Source: Rhodoferax sp.
GTDB taxonomy: Bacteria > Pseudomonadota > Gammaproteobacteria > Burkholderiales > Burkholderiaceae
Assembly (NCBI GenBank): GCA_020048295.1
Contig: JAIFMT010000130.1
Span: forward strand, 1 to 5,162
Length of the DNA: 5,162 nucleotides
Reading direction: 5' to 3'
The position numbers were made by a program, and so were the translations under genes. Shown here in pieces: positions 1 through 5,162 of the stretch (its first letter is position 1; each line of letters opens with the position of its first letter). Under the pieces are notes generated by a model. That model was not told where the DNA came from. It saw only the letters and a list, made by a program, of their open reading frames with translations, and ran no database searches.

Positions 1-407
1 TAGGCAACAAAATCGTTTGAAATCAAAGGCTCTGGCACCCGGACCAGGTTGGGGTACTGCTTTTCAAGCCCGGCAATGCGCATGGCTTCACCGTCGTCAA
101 TGCCGGCATCCGCATTCAGCAAGGTTCGTGCTGTTGCGGTTGAAAAAACCTGCAGTTCGGCATCGAGTCCCGCTTCGCGAAATATCGCCACGATCATCTG
201 GTCCAAAAAACCCTTGTGGTCTGGCGTGGTGTATGGTGCCAACACGCCCGTTGTAAGAACCAGCTTGTCGGCTGCCTGCGCACCGCTGTACAGCGTCAAC
301 CCCCAAATGACGGCGGCGACCGCGCGCACCCACCATCGCCTGGCAGCAGTGGCATCACTGCGACCACAGCGGGGTTTTGTTGGCAGAAAAGCGTTGCTGG
401 AGAACAT
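1..407 (-). CDS. Periplasmic solute-binding protein, family 3 (SBP_bac_3-like), C-terminus beyond the window
   Basis: Reading from ATG at 407, 135 codons are visible and the gene runs off the left edge, so roughly the first half of a usual 250-residue protein is present. An arginine/tryptophan-rich start (RRWWVR, residues 23-28) and a hydrophobic run end in a signal peptidase site after AQA (residue 45). The mature protein opens with KLVLTTGVLAPYTTPDHKGF, the usual first strand and ligand loop of family-3 binding proteins. Further on, GIDDGEAMRIAGLEKQYPNL resembles a group of these proteins found near sensor kinases rather than amino-acid ABC permeases. It follows the hybrid kinase gene by 60 bases on the same strand, with no clear terminator between, so co-transcription is likely. 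Known for the family: binding of small polar ligands in the periplasm. Inferred: a sensory role, as no permease or ATPase gene is beside it. The ligand cannot be read. The leader before RRWWVR is long and the ribosome site is weak, so a GTG start near 329 is possible. Confidence 0.8.
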   Translation of the reverse strand, partial: MFSSNAFLPTKPRCGRSDATAARRWWVRAVAAVIWGLTLYSGAQAADKLVLTTGVLAPYTTPDHKGFLDQMIVAIFREAGLDAELQVFSTATARTLLNADAGIDDGEAMRIAGLEKQYPNLVRVPEPLISNDFVA

Positions 408-467
408 GGTGCTACCTATAGATAAAGGTGGATGTCATGCGGGCCGCCGGTGTTTTGTTCTGAACCT

Positions 468-2492
468 TTAAGCGGCAGGTGCAGGCCTGATTGTCGCACC
501 GCCAAGGCAGCGAGCCAGCAGAGCCGTCAGGCTGGCCAGGTCAATCGGCTTGGCCAGAAAATCATCCATGCCGGCCTCTTTGCAGCGCTGCTTGTCGTCT
601 TCAAAGGCACCAGCAGTCAGCGCCACGATGTGGCTGCGCCTGGTGATGCCGTGCGCGGCTTCCCATTCGCGGATGCGGCGCGTGGCTTGCTGGCCATCCA
701 TGACGGGCATCTGGATGTCCATCAGAATCAGGTCATAGCTTTTACCGCCGGTGATGGCATCCACAGCGGCCTGGCCGTCTTCAACGAAGTCGGCCTCCAG
801 ACCCTGGCTTTCCAGCAGTGCCTTGGCCACCATGCGGTTGACCGGGTTGTCTTCAGCCACCAGAATGCGCCCGCTGAGCGCACCGCCGTTGGCCTGGTTG
901 TCAGCGGGCACCACTTTGGCTGCGGCTTTGGGCAAGTTGGCTTGTGGTTCGGTGGCGGCCCGGAACCAAAAGCGTGAACCAATGCCCACATTGCTCTCCA
1001 GTCCGACCTGGCCATTCATCAGCTCGGCCAGCCGCGCCACGATCGACAGCCCCAGCCCCGTGCCGCCAAACTGGCGTGTGGTAGAGCTGTCGGCCTGGGT
1101 GAACGGTTTGAACAGCAGCGCGTGCTTTTCTGGCGGGATGCCAATGCCGCTGTCGCTCACAGAAAACTCAAGTTGCGGTGTCTTTCCATCGGTGCTGACT
1201 TCGCCCACCTCTAGCAGCACGGTGCCTTGCTGTGTGAATTTAATGGCATTGCCCAGGTAGTTGGACACCATCTGGCGCAGCCGCAGCGGGTCGCCCAGGT
1301 AATGGCTGCTGCGCAGGTGGCAGTAGCGGGTTTCCAGCGTTAGCCCCTTGGCTTGCGCCAGTTCCTCAAAGGCCAGCGTGGTGTCGGCCATCAGCTGCTT
1401 GAGGTCAAACACGCTGTGTTCGAGTTCCAGCCGACCGGCTTCAACTTTGGAAAGGTCCAAAATATCGTTGAGCAGGCGCAGCAGGCTTTGCCCAGAACCC
1501 AGAATGGTGTGCGCGTAGTCGCGCCGGGATGCTTTATCGATCTGCGGCAGTTGCAGCATTTGCGCCATACCCAAAATACCGTTGAGCGGGGTGCGCAGTT
1601 CGTGGCTCATGGTGGCCAGAAAGTCGCTCTTGGCACGGGTCGCTTCCTGGGCGGTGCTCAGTGCTTGTTCCAGTTCTGCCTGATGGCGCATGCGCTCGGT
1701 GATGTCAGCATAGGCAACCACCACCCGGAGTGGCCGCCCCTGGGCATCGCGTTCGGCGATGCGGCCACGGTCTTGCACCCAGATGATGCTGCCGTCTTTT
1801 TTCACCATACGGTGTTCTGACTGGTAGGTTTCGGTAGCCCCTGACATCAGCATCTGGATGCGGTCCCAGACGGTCTGGCGATCAGCGGGATAAATGTGGG
1901 CTGAGAACGCCTCGACGTTGTCGGCGATCTCGCCCTCGGAAAACCCCAGCAGCCGGTACCACTGGTCGTTGTGGGTGACATGGCCGGTGCTGACTTGCCA
2001 GTCCCAGATGCCTTCTTGCGTGGCAGCCATCACGTCACGCAGACGCTGCTCGCTTTGTGCCACCTGCTCCTGGGCGCGCACCACGTCGGTGATGTCGTGG
2101 GCGATCACCAGAATCTGGCTGTGGCCATCGGCATCCTTGAACGGGCGTTTGATCGACTTGAAATGGCGCACCTCGCCGGTGACGGCATCGCGGCTGTCTT
2201 CAAACACCACCTCGGTCTGACCGCGCGCCATGATGTCCAGCACGTTCTGGCGAAACCCGTCAGCAACCGGTGCAGGCACGCCAAAGTCGCCATCGTGCTT
2301 GCCCACCATCGCTTCTGGCGTGGTGTTGTAGAGCCGGGCCACCGTCTGGTTGCACAGCAAAAAGTCGCCCTTGGCATCTTTGAGAACGATGACATCGGGA
2401 ATTTCGTCGAAAACGGCTTGAAACAATGCCAGTTTTTTCTCGATGTTGAGCGGTATGGGCGTGTCAGTGGGTTCGGGTTTGGTATCAGACAT
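468..2492 (-). CDS. Soluble hybrid sensor histidine kinase/response regulator (PAS-PAS-HisKA-HATPase-REC)
   Basis: This 674-residue protein autophosphorylates on a histidine and passes the phosphate to its own receiver domain. Domains in order: PAS about 20-135, PAS with PAC about 145-270 (ending AYADITER), a short coiled linker, HisKA with the H-box SHELRTP (His297), and a HATPase domain with N-box NYLGNAIKF (Asn415), G1 box DSGIGI (447-452), F-box LFKPFTQAD and G2 box GGTGLGL. The C-terminal receiver has the acidic pair E547/D548, phosphoacceptor Asp592 in LILMDIQMPVMDG, Thr626 and Lys648. All key residues are present, so it should be active. I see no transmembrane segment or signal peptide, so it is probably cytoplasmic and senses through its PAS domains. 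There is no HPt domain; onward transfer would need a separate HPt or regulator. The frame stays open to 2621, but ATG 2492 has a GGAG at a 7-base spacing and begins a typical sequence (MSDTKPEPTD). It diverges from urtA. The signal and target are unknown. Confidence 0.93.
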   Translation of the reverse strand: MSDTKPEPTDTPIPLNIEKKLALFQAVFDEIPDVIVLKDAKGDFLLCNQTVARLYNTTPEAMVGKHDGDFGVPAPVADGFRQNVLDIMARGQTEVVFEDSRDAVTGEVRHFKSIKRPFKDADGHSQILVIAHDITDVVRAQEQVAQSEQRLRDVMAATQEGIWDWQVSTGHVTHNDQWYRLLGFSEGEIADNVEAFSAHIYPADRQTVWDRIQMLMSGATETYQSEHRMVKKDGSIIWVQDRGRIAERDAQGRPLRVVVAYADITERMRHQAELEQALSTAQEATRAKSDFLATMSHELRTPLNGILGMAQMLQLPQIDKASRRDYAHTILGSGQSLLRLLNDILDLSKVEAGRLELEHSVFDLKQLMADTTLAFEELAQAKGLTLETRYCHLRSSHYLGDPLRLRQMVSNYLGNAIKFTQQGTVLLEVGEVSTDGKTPQLEFSVSDSGIGIPPEKHALLFKPFTQADSSTTRQFGGTGLGLSIVARLAELMNGQVGLESNVGIGSRFWFRAATEPQANLPKAAAKVVPADNQANGGALSGRILVAEDNPVNRMVAKALLESQGLEADFVEDGQAAVDAITGGKSYDLILMDIQMPVMDGQQATRRIREWEAAHGITRRSHIVALTAGAFEDDKQRCKEAGMDDFLAKPIDLASLTALLARCLGGATIRPAPAA

Positions 2493-2499
2493 GAAAGCA

Positions 2500-2503
2500 C
2501 TCC
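2500..2503 (-). promoter_or_regulatory. Ribosome binding site that fixes the kinase start
   Basis: On the minus strand GGAG lies 7 bases before ATG 2492. The in-frame upstream candidates, ATG 2507 and ATG 2621, have no comparable purine-rich site in front of them, and the residues they would add do not resemble a PAS-kinase N-terminus. This supports a 674-residue product rather than the longest possible 717. Confidence 0.7.
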
Positions 2504-2525
2504 GCATGATGCTGATTAATTGATA

Positions 2526-2553
2526 AATGATGTCCAACGATTGATTGACAACG
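2526..2553. repeat. Two imperfect 14-nt direct repeats
   Basis: AATGATGTCCAACG (2526-2539) is followed directly by ATTGATTGACAACG (2540-2553); 10 of 14 positions agree, including the last five (CAACG). Tandem half-sites are a common arrangement for two-component response regulators, and these overlap the likely kinase promoter. With only two copies and an AT-rich background, chance similarity is quite possible. Confidence 0.25.
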
Positions 2554-2572
2554 TTCGCAATTATGTGCCCGC

Positions 2573-2590
2573 ATACGCCACCCGGCGTAT
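2573..2590. promoter_or_regulatory. Perfect 7-bp inverted repeat, possible operator
   Basis: ATACGCC, a four-base spacer ACCC, and GGCGTAT form a perfect dyad in the middle of the divergent region, 81 bases before the kinase start and 119 bases before the urtA start. Such a dyad could bind a dimeric regulator or fold as a small hairpin in either 5' leader. It is not followed by a long T run on either strand, so it is unlikely to be an intrinsic terminator. No known regulator consensus is recognised. Confidence 0.4.
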
Positions 2591-2708
2591 TTCCCAAACG
2601 CATCGGCTTGCCTAAAGTCACCCCATCGCCAAAGCAGAACTGCCCCGATACACAGTTTTGGTGAGGCGAAACAGGTTTCTTTTTTAACTACTGCAAAGGC
2701 CCCAGCAC

Positions 2709-2795
2709 ATGCAAACTTTGAACTCACGCCGTTTCACGCTCAAGGCGCTTACCGCCGCCGTAGCGCTTTCAACCCTGTCAGCATTGCCAGCGCTG
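2709..2795 (+). pseudogene. urtA: Export-signal fragment of urtA, out of frame with the rest of the gene
   Basis: From ATG 2709 the first 29 codons give a clear signal peptide: a basic start with SRRFTLKAL, a hydrophobic run of A, V and L residues, and SALPA as a likely cleavage site. Paired arginines followed by F and K resemble a twin-arginine signal, but a Sec signal is equally possible. After about 2795 this frame leaves UrtA-like sequence and ends at 3047. The UrtA body continues in the +1 frame, where no ATG, GTG or TTG start upstream restores the leader because that frame has a stop at 2761. The original gene almost certainly began at this ATG. As written, the exported protein would be only a short nonsense-tailed peptide. 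Confidence 0.8.
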
Positions 2796-2805
2796 GAAAG
2801 ACACG

Positions 2806-3912
2806 GTGCTGATGGCGATCGACGAAATCAATGCCAAGGGCGGCGTGCTCGGCAAGAAGCTCGAACCTGTGGTGGTGGACCCGGCCTCCAACTGGCCGCT
2901 GTTTGCGGAAAAAACCAAGCAACTGCTGGGCCAGGACAAGGTGGATGTCATTTTTGGCTGCTGGACCAGCGTGAGCCGCAAGTCGGTGCTGCCAGTGGTC
3001 GAAGAAATGAACGGCCTGCTGTTCTACCCGGTGCAGTACGAAGGTGAAGAGCTGAGCAAAAACGTGTTTTACACCGGTGCGGCGCCCAATCAGCAGGCCA
3101 TTCCGGCAGTGGACTACCTGATGAGCAAGGACGGCGGCGGTGCCAAGCGCTGGGTGCTGCTGGGTACTGACTATGTGTACCCCCGCACCACCAACAAGAT
3201 TCTGCGCGCCTACCTGAAATCCAAGGGTGTCAAGGAAACCGATATTGACGAGAAATACACACCGTTTGGCCACTCAGACTACCAGACCATCGTGGCTGAC
3301 ATCAAGAAGTTCAGCGCTGGCGGCAAGACCGCCGTGGTGTCCACCATCAACGGCGACTCCAATGTGCCGTTTTACAAAGAGTTGGGCAACGCTGGTTTGA
3401 AAGCCAAAGACGTGCCGGTGGTGGCGTTCAGCGTGGGTGAGGAAGAGCTGCGCGGCGTGGACACCAAGCCGCTGGTGGGCCACCTGGCCGCCTGGAACTA
3501 TTTCCAGTCGATCAAGAACCCGACCAACACCGAGTTCATCAAAAAGTGGTCTGACTACGCCAAAGCCAAGGGCATTGCTGGCCACAAGGACAAGCCCTTG
3601 ACCAACGACCCGATGGAAGCCACCTACATCGGCATCAACATGTGGAAACAGGCGGTTGAAAAAGCCAAATCGACCGATGTGGACAAGGTGATTGCCGCCA
3701 TGGCCGGCCAGACCTTCAAGGCACCGAGTGGCATCACCAGCAAGATGGACGAGAAAAACCACCATCTGCACAAGAGTGTGTTCATCGGCGAGATCAAGGC
3801 CGACGGCCAGTTCAACGTGGTCTGGAAGACACCCGGCCCGGTGAAAGCCAAGCCGTGGAGCCCGTACATCGAAGGCAACGCCGGCAAGCCCGACGAACCT
3901 GCCAAGAAGTAA
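2806..3912 (+). CDS. urtA: Urea ABC transporter substrate-binding protein UrtA, N-terminus missing through deletion and frameshift
   Basis: UrtA is the periplasmic urea receptor of the UrtABCDE importer (type I fold, related to LivJ and FmdD). The 368 residues read from GTG 2806 match the family from memory along their whole length: VLMAIDEINAKGG at the start, VVVDPASNWPLFAEK (22-36), FGCWTSVSRKSVLPV (50-64), FYPVQYEGEE (73-82), LGTDYVYPRTTN, GHSDYQ, STINGDSNVPFYKEL, and a C-terminus ending WSPYIEGNAGKPDEPAKK. The usual length is about 420. The export signal, first beta strand and first ligand loop (usually like KVGILHSLSGTMAISETTL) are absent: about 25 codons are missing between 2795 and 2797, and the signal peptide just upstream is in a different frame. 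The GTG at 2806 is only the first possible start in this frame, not a believable native one. Without a leader the product would stay in the cytoplasm and probably not bind urea. It is either a true pseudogene or a sequence error; the intact remainder favours a recent change or an artefact. Confidence 0.88.
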   Translation: MLMAIDEINAKGGVLGKKLEPVVVDPASNWPLFAEKTKQLLGQDKVDVIFGCWTSVSRKSVLPVVEEMNGLLFYPVQYEGEELSKNVFYTGAAPNQQAIPAVDYLMSKDGGGAKRWVLLGTDYVYPRTTNKILRAYLKSKGVKETDIDEKYTPFGHSDYQTIVADIKKFSAGGKTAVVSTINGDSNVPFYKELGNAGLKAKDVPVVAFSVGEEELRGVDTKPLVGHLAAWNYFQSIKNPTNTEFIKKWSDYAKAKGIAGHKDKPLTNDPMEATYIGINMWKQAVEKAKSTDVDKVIAAMAGQTFKAPSGITSKMDEKNHHLHKSVFIGEIKADGQFNVVWKTPGPVKAKPWSPYIEGNAGKPDEPAKK

Positions 3913-3927
3913 GGCGCAGCTGGCAAT

Positions 3928-3963
3928 CAGCGCAGAGTGCAACCCATGCTGCACTCTGCGCTG
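3928..3963 (+). terminator. Strong 14-bp hairpin between urtA and urtB
   Basis: CAGCGCAGAGTGCA (3928-3941) and TGCACTCTGCGCTG (3950-3963) are perfect complements around an eight-base loop (ACCCATGC), beginning 15 bases after the urtA stop codon. No T run follows, so it is not a standard intrinsic terminator. Binding-protein genes are usually expressed well above their permease genes, and a stem like this at the 3' end commonly acts as partial terminator or as a barrier to exonucleases that stabilises the upstream message. The structure is certain; the role is inferred. Confidence 0.65.
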
Positions 3964-3990
3964 GCACGGCAACCCAAGGACCCTGCAGCC

Positions 3991-4021
3991 TGGGCTCCAA
4001 GGTGCATCACCACCGAGCCCA
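3991..4021 (+). repeat. Second, weaker inverted repeat before urtB
   Basis: TGGGCTC (3991-3997) pairs with GAGCCCA (4015-4021) across a 17-base loop, ending 17 bases before the urtB ATG. It could fold in the urtA-urtB spacer message and affect access to the urtB start, which lacks an obvious ribosome site. A 7-bp stem with so long a loop may also be chance in GC-rich DNA. Confidence 0.3.
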
Positions 4022-4038
4022 AGCTACAGACTCTTACC

Positions 4039-5162
4039 ATGAAGCACCTCAAATTCCTTCTCGCCATTACATTTTTTATAGCTGGTAACGCTTACGCCAT
4101 AAGCGCTGCAAGCATAAAAAGCATCACAACTGGCGAAACCGATGCACGCATTGCAGCGATCGCGCAGGCGATGGCCAGTGCCGATGACAGCACCGCGGCC
4201 TTCCTGCAAGCGCTGTCCGACGACGCGGTCAAGGTGGCCGGGGACAGGGTGTTGGTCATCAAGGACGACAAGGCGTATGACGCGGCTACCGGCACCGAAA
4301 TTCCCTTGCCCGAGGGCGCTGAAGATGTCATCAACAACAACCGCATGCGCGGCGAAATCGACTCGGCGCTGGCGGCGCTGAAGCTGTTTTCCAAAGACGA
4401 TGCCGTTCGCGCAGCGGCGGTCGGGCAGTTGCAAAGCGATGCCGACGAAGCCAAGTTGCCGCTGATCGAAAAGGCGCTGGCCATCGAACAAAATCCGGGC
4501 ATCAAGGCCCAGCTCGGCATGGTGCGCGCCGCTGCACTCTTGAACAGCAGCGACAAGGCCAAGCGCCTGGAGGCCGCCAAGCTGCTGGCTGGCAGCGGTC
4601 AGGCCAACGTCAAAACCATGTTGCTGGCGCGCATCGCGCAAGAGACCGAGCCGGACGTGAAAGCCGCCTTGGGTACCGCACTGCGCCAGGTGGAATCTGC
4701 CCTGGCCTGGGGTGACAAGCTGGGGACCTTGTTCAGCGGCATCAGTCTGGGCTCGATTTTGCTGCTGGTGGCGCTCGGTCTGGCCATCACCTACGGGCTG
4801 ATGGGCGTGATCAACATGGCGCATGGTGAGTTGATGATGATTGGCGCTTACGCCACCTATGTGGTGCAAGGCGTGTTTCAAAAATACCTGCCCGGCGCGG
4901 CACTGGAGCGCTCTGTTATCCGCTTCCTGTATGGTCGCCCGCTGGAGACGCTGCTGGCCACCTGGGGCATCAGCCTGATGTTGATGCAGTTGGTGCGCAG
5001 CGTGTTTGGTGCGCAAAACGTGGGGGTGGAAAACCCGTCGTGGATGAGCGGCGGCGTGCAGGTGCTGGGCAATTTGTCGCTGCCGTACAACCGGCTGGTC
5101 ATCATCGGCTTTGCCGTGGCGGTGCTGGCCGGTGTGGCCTGGATGATTGGCAAAACCCGGCT
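4039..5162 (+). CDS. urtB: Urea ABC transporter permease UrtB, C-terminus beyond the window and an apparent internal in-frame deletion
   Basis: UrtB forms, with UrtC, the inner-membrane channel for urea (LivH-like permease). The 374 visible codons start with a signal sequence (MKHLKFLLAITFFIAGNAYA, cleavage likely after residue 20). A helical, repeat-like periplasmic domain follows to about residue 225, typical of the long proteobacterial UrtB of about 530 residues. Then come a first membrane helix (about 234-254), the hallmark MGVINMAHGELMMIGAY (255-271) and a second helix to about 282. After KYLPGA (282-287) the sequence jumps directly to ALERSVIRFLYGRPLETLLA, whereas relatives have about 21-26 more residues forming a further helix. 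The frame is kept, so this would be an in-frame loss of one helix, which should upset topology. The rest (LLATWGISLMLMQLVR, FGAQNVGVENPSWMSGG, LPYNRLVIIGF) is normal. No clear Shine-Dalgarno site precedes the ATG; the signal peptide decides the start. It lies 126 bases after urtA, presumably in one operon with urtCDE to the right. Confidence 0.92.
   Translation, partial: MKHLKFLLAITFFIAGNAYAISAASIKSITTGETDARIAAIAQAMASADDSTAAFLQALSDDAVKVAGDRVLVIKDDKAYDAATGTEIPLPEGAEDVINNNRMRGEIDSALAALKLFSKDDAVRAAAVGQLQSDADEAKLPLIEKALAIEQNPGIKAQLGMVRAAALLNSSDKAKRLEAAKLLAGSGQANVKTMLLARIAQETEPDVKAALGTALRQVESALAWGDKLGTLFSGISLGSILLLVALGLAITYGLMGVINMAHGELMMIGAYATYVVQGVFQKYLPGAALERSVIRFLYGRPLETLLATWGISLMLMQLVRSVFGAQNVGVENPSWMSGGVQVLGNLSLPYNRLVIIGFAVAVLAGVAWMIGKTR

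Larger units (their letters stand above)
2493..2708. promoter_or_regulatory. Divergent control region between the kinase gene and urtA
   Basis: This 216-base gap separates two genes pointing away from each other, so it must hold promoters for both. The part nearest the kinase (2515-2565) is clearly richer in A and T than the surrounding coding DNA. On the minus strand TTGTCA (2551-2546) followed after 18 bases by TTTATC is a weak sigma-70-like candidate for the kinase. On the plus strand no good -35/-10 pair is evident; AAAGG at 2695-2699 is a modest ribosome site nine bases before the urtA ATG. No sigma-54 site of correct spacing was found, although urea uptake is often under nitrogen control. 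The exact promoters are not settled. Confidence 0.5.

Noticed and set aside
408..467. Possible terminator between the kinase and the solute-binding protein gene
   Set aside because: No stem followed by a T run is visible in these 60 bases; they look like a simple intra-operon spacer.
432..2519. Several plus-strand open frames of 100-180 codons opposite the kinase gene
   Set aside because: All lie antisense to strongly conserved kinase and receiver motifs, and none shows a domain or a credible ribosome site.
2557..2570. Sigma-54-like site on the minus strand, GGGCACATAATTGC, before the kinase gene
   Set aside because: The spacing between the GG and GC elements is one base too short for a sigma-54 promoter, which tolerates little change, and the first T of the consensus is missing.
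2658..2690. Possible sigma-70 promoter for urtA (TTGGTG, then TTTTTA after 17 bases)
   Set aside because: The -10 element is poor at every acceptable spacing, and the T run makes such matches easy to obtain by chance.
3274..3972. Minus-strand open frame of 232 codons opposite urtA
   Set aside because: It is antisense to well-conserved UrtA sequence and its translation is unlike any family I recognise.
4024..5016. Long open frame of 330 codons on the minus strand, antisense to urtB
   Set aside because: The plus-strand frame encodes a clear UrtB, while the antisense product is rich in Q, H, R and G, has no recognisable domain, and is a typical by-product of GC-rich coding DNA.

Overview
The window looks like chromosome of a GC-rich betaproteobacterium, most likely of the Comamonadaceae (Rhodoferax/Polaromonas/Acidovorax type). 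This rests on my recollection of the protein sequences, chiefly UrtA and the long periplasmic-headed UrtB; I could not run a search. I see no rRNA, tRNA, CRISPR array, insertion sequence or phage gene.

Layout. The left half is read on the minus strand. A soluble hybrid sensor histidine kinase (PAS-PAS-HisKA-HATPase-REC, 2492 down to 468) is followed 60 bases later by the start of an exported family-3 solute-binding protein (407 down to the window edge, incomplete). The right half is read on the plus strand and is the beginning of a urea ABC transporter operon: urtA (urea-binding protein, 2709-3912) and urtB (permease, 4039 to the window edge, incomplete). The two halves diverge from a 216-base control region (2493-2708) that holds a perfect 7-bp inverted repeat and a 14-nt imperfect direct repeat. 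A 14-bp perfect hairpin lies between urtA and urtB.

How they may work together. UrtA would deliver urea to the UrtBC permease, powered by UrtDE encoded beyond the right edge. The kinase and the solute-binding protein form a sensing pair that diverges from the transporter operon. Its involvement in urea or nitrogen control is an inference from position only.

The most notable point is damage. urtA has lost about 25 codons just after its export signal and the reading frame changes there, so the signal peptide and the mature protein are in different frames. urtB appears to lack a similar-sized stretch in frame, removing about one transmembrane helix. Two gaps of similar size in adjacent genes suggest either a decaying urea transporter or an assembly/consensus error. 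I found no convincing previously undescribed system here.
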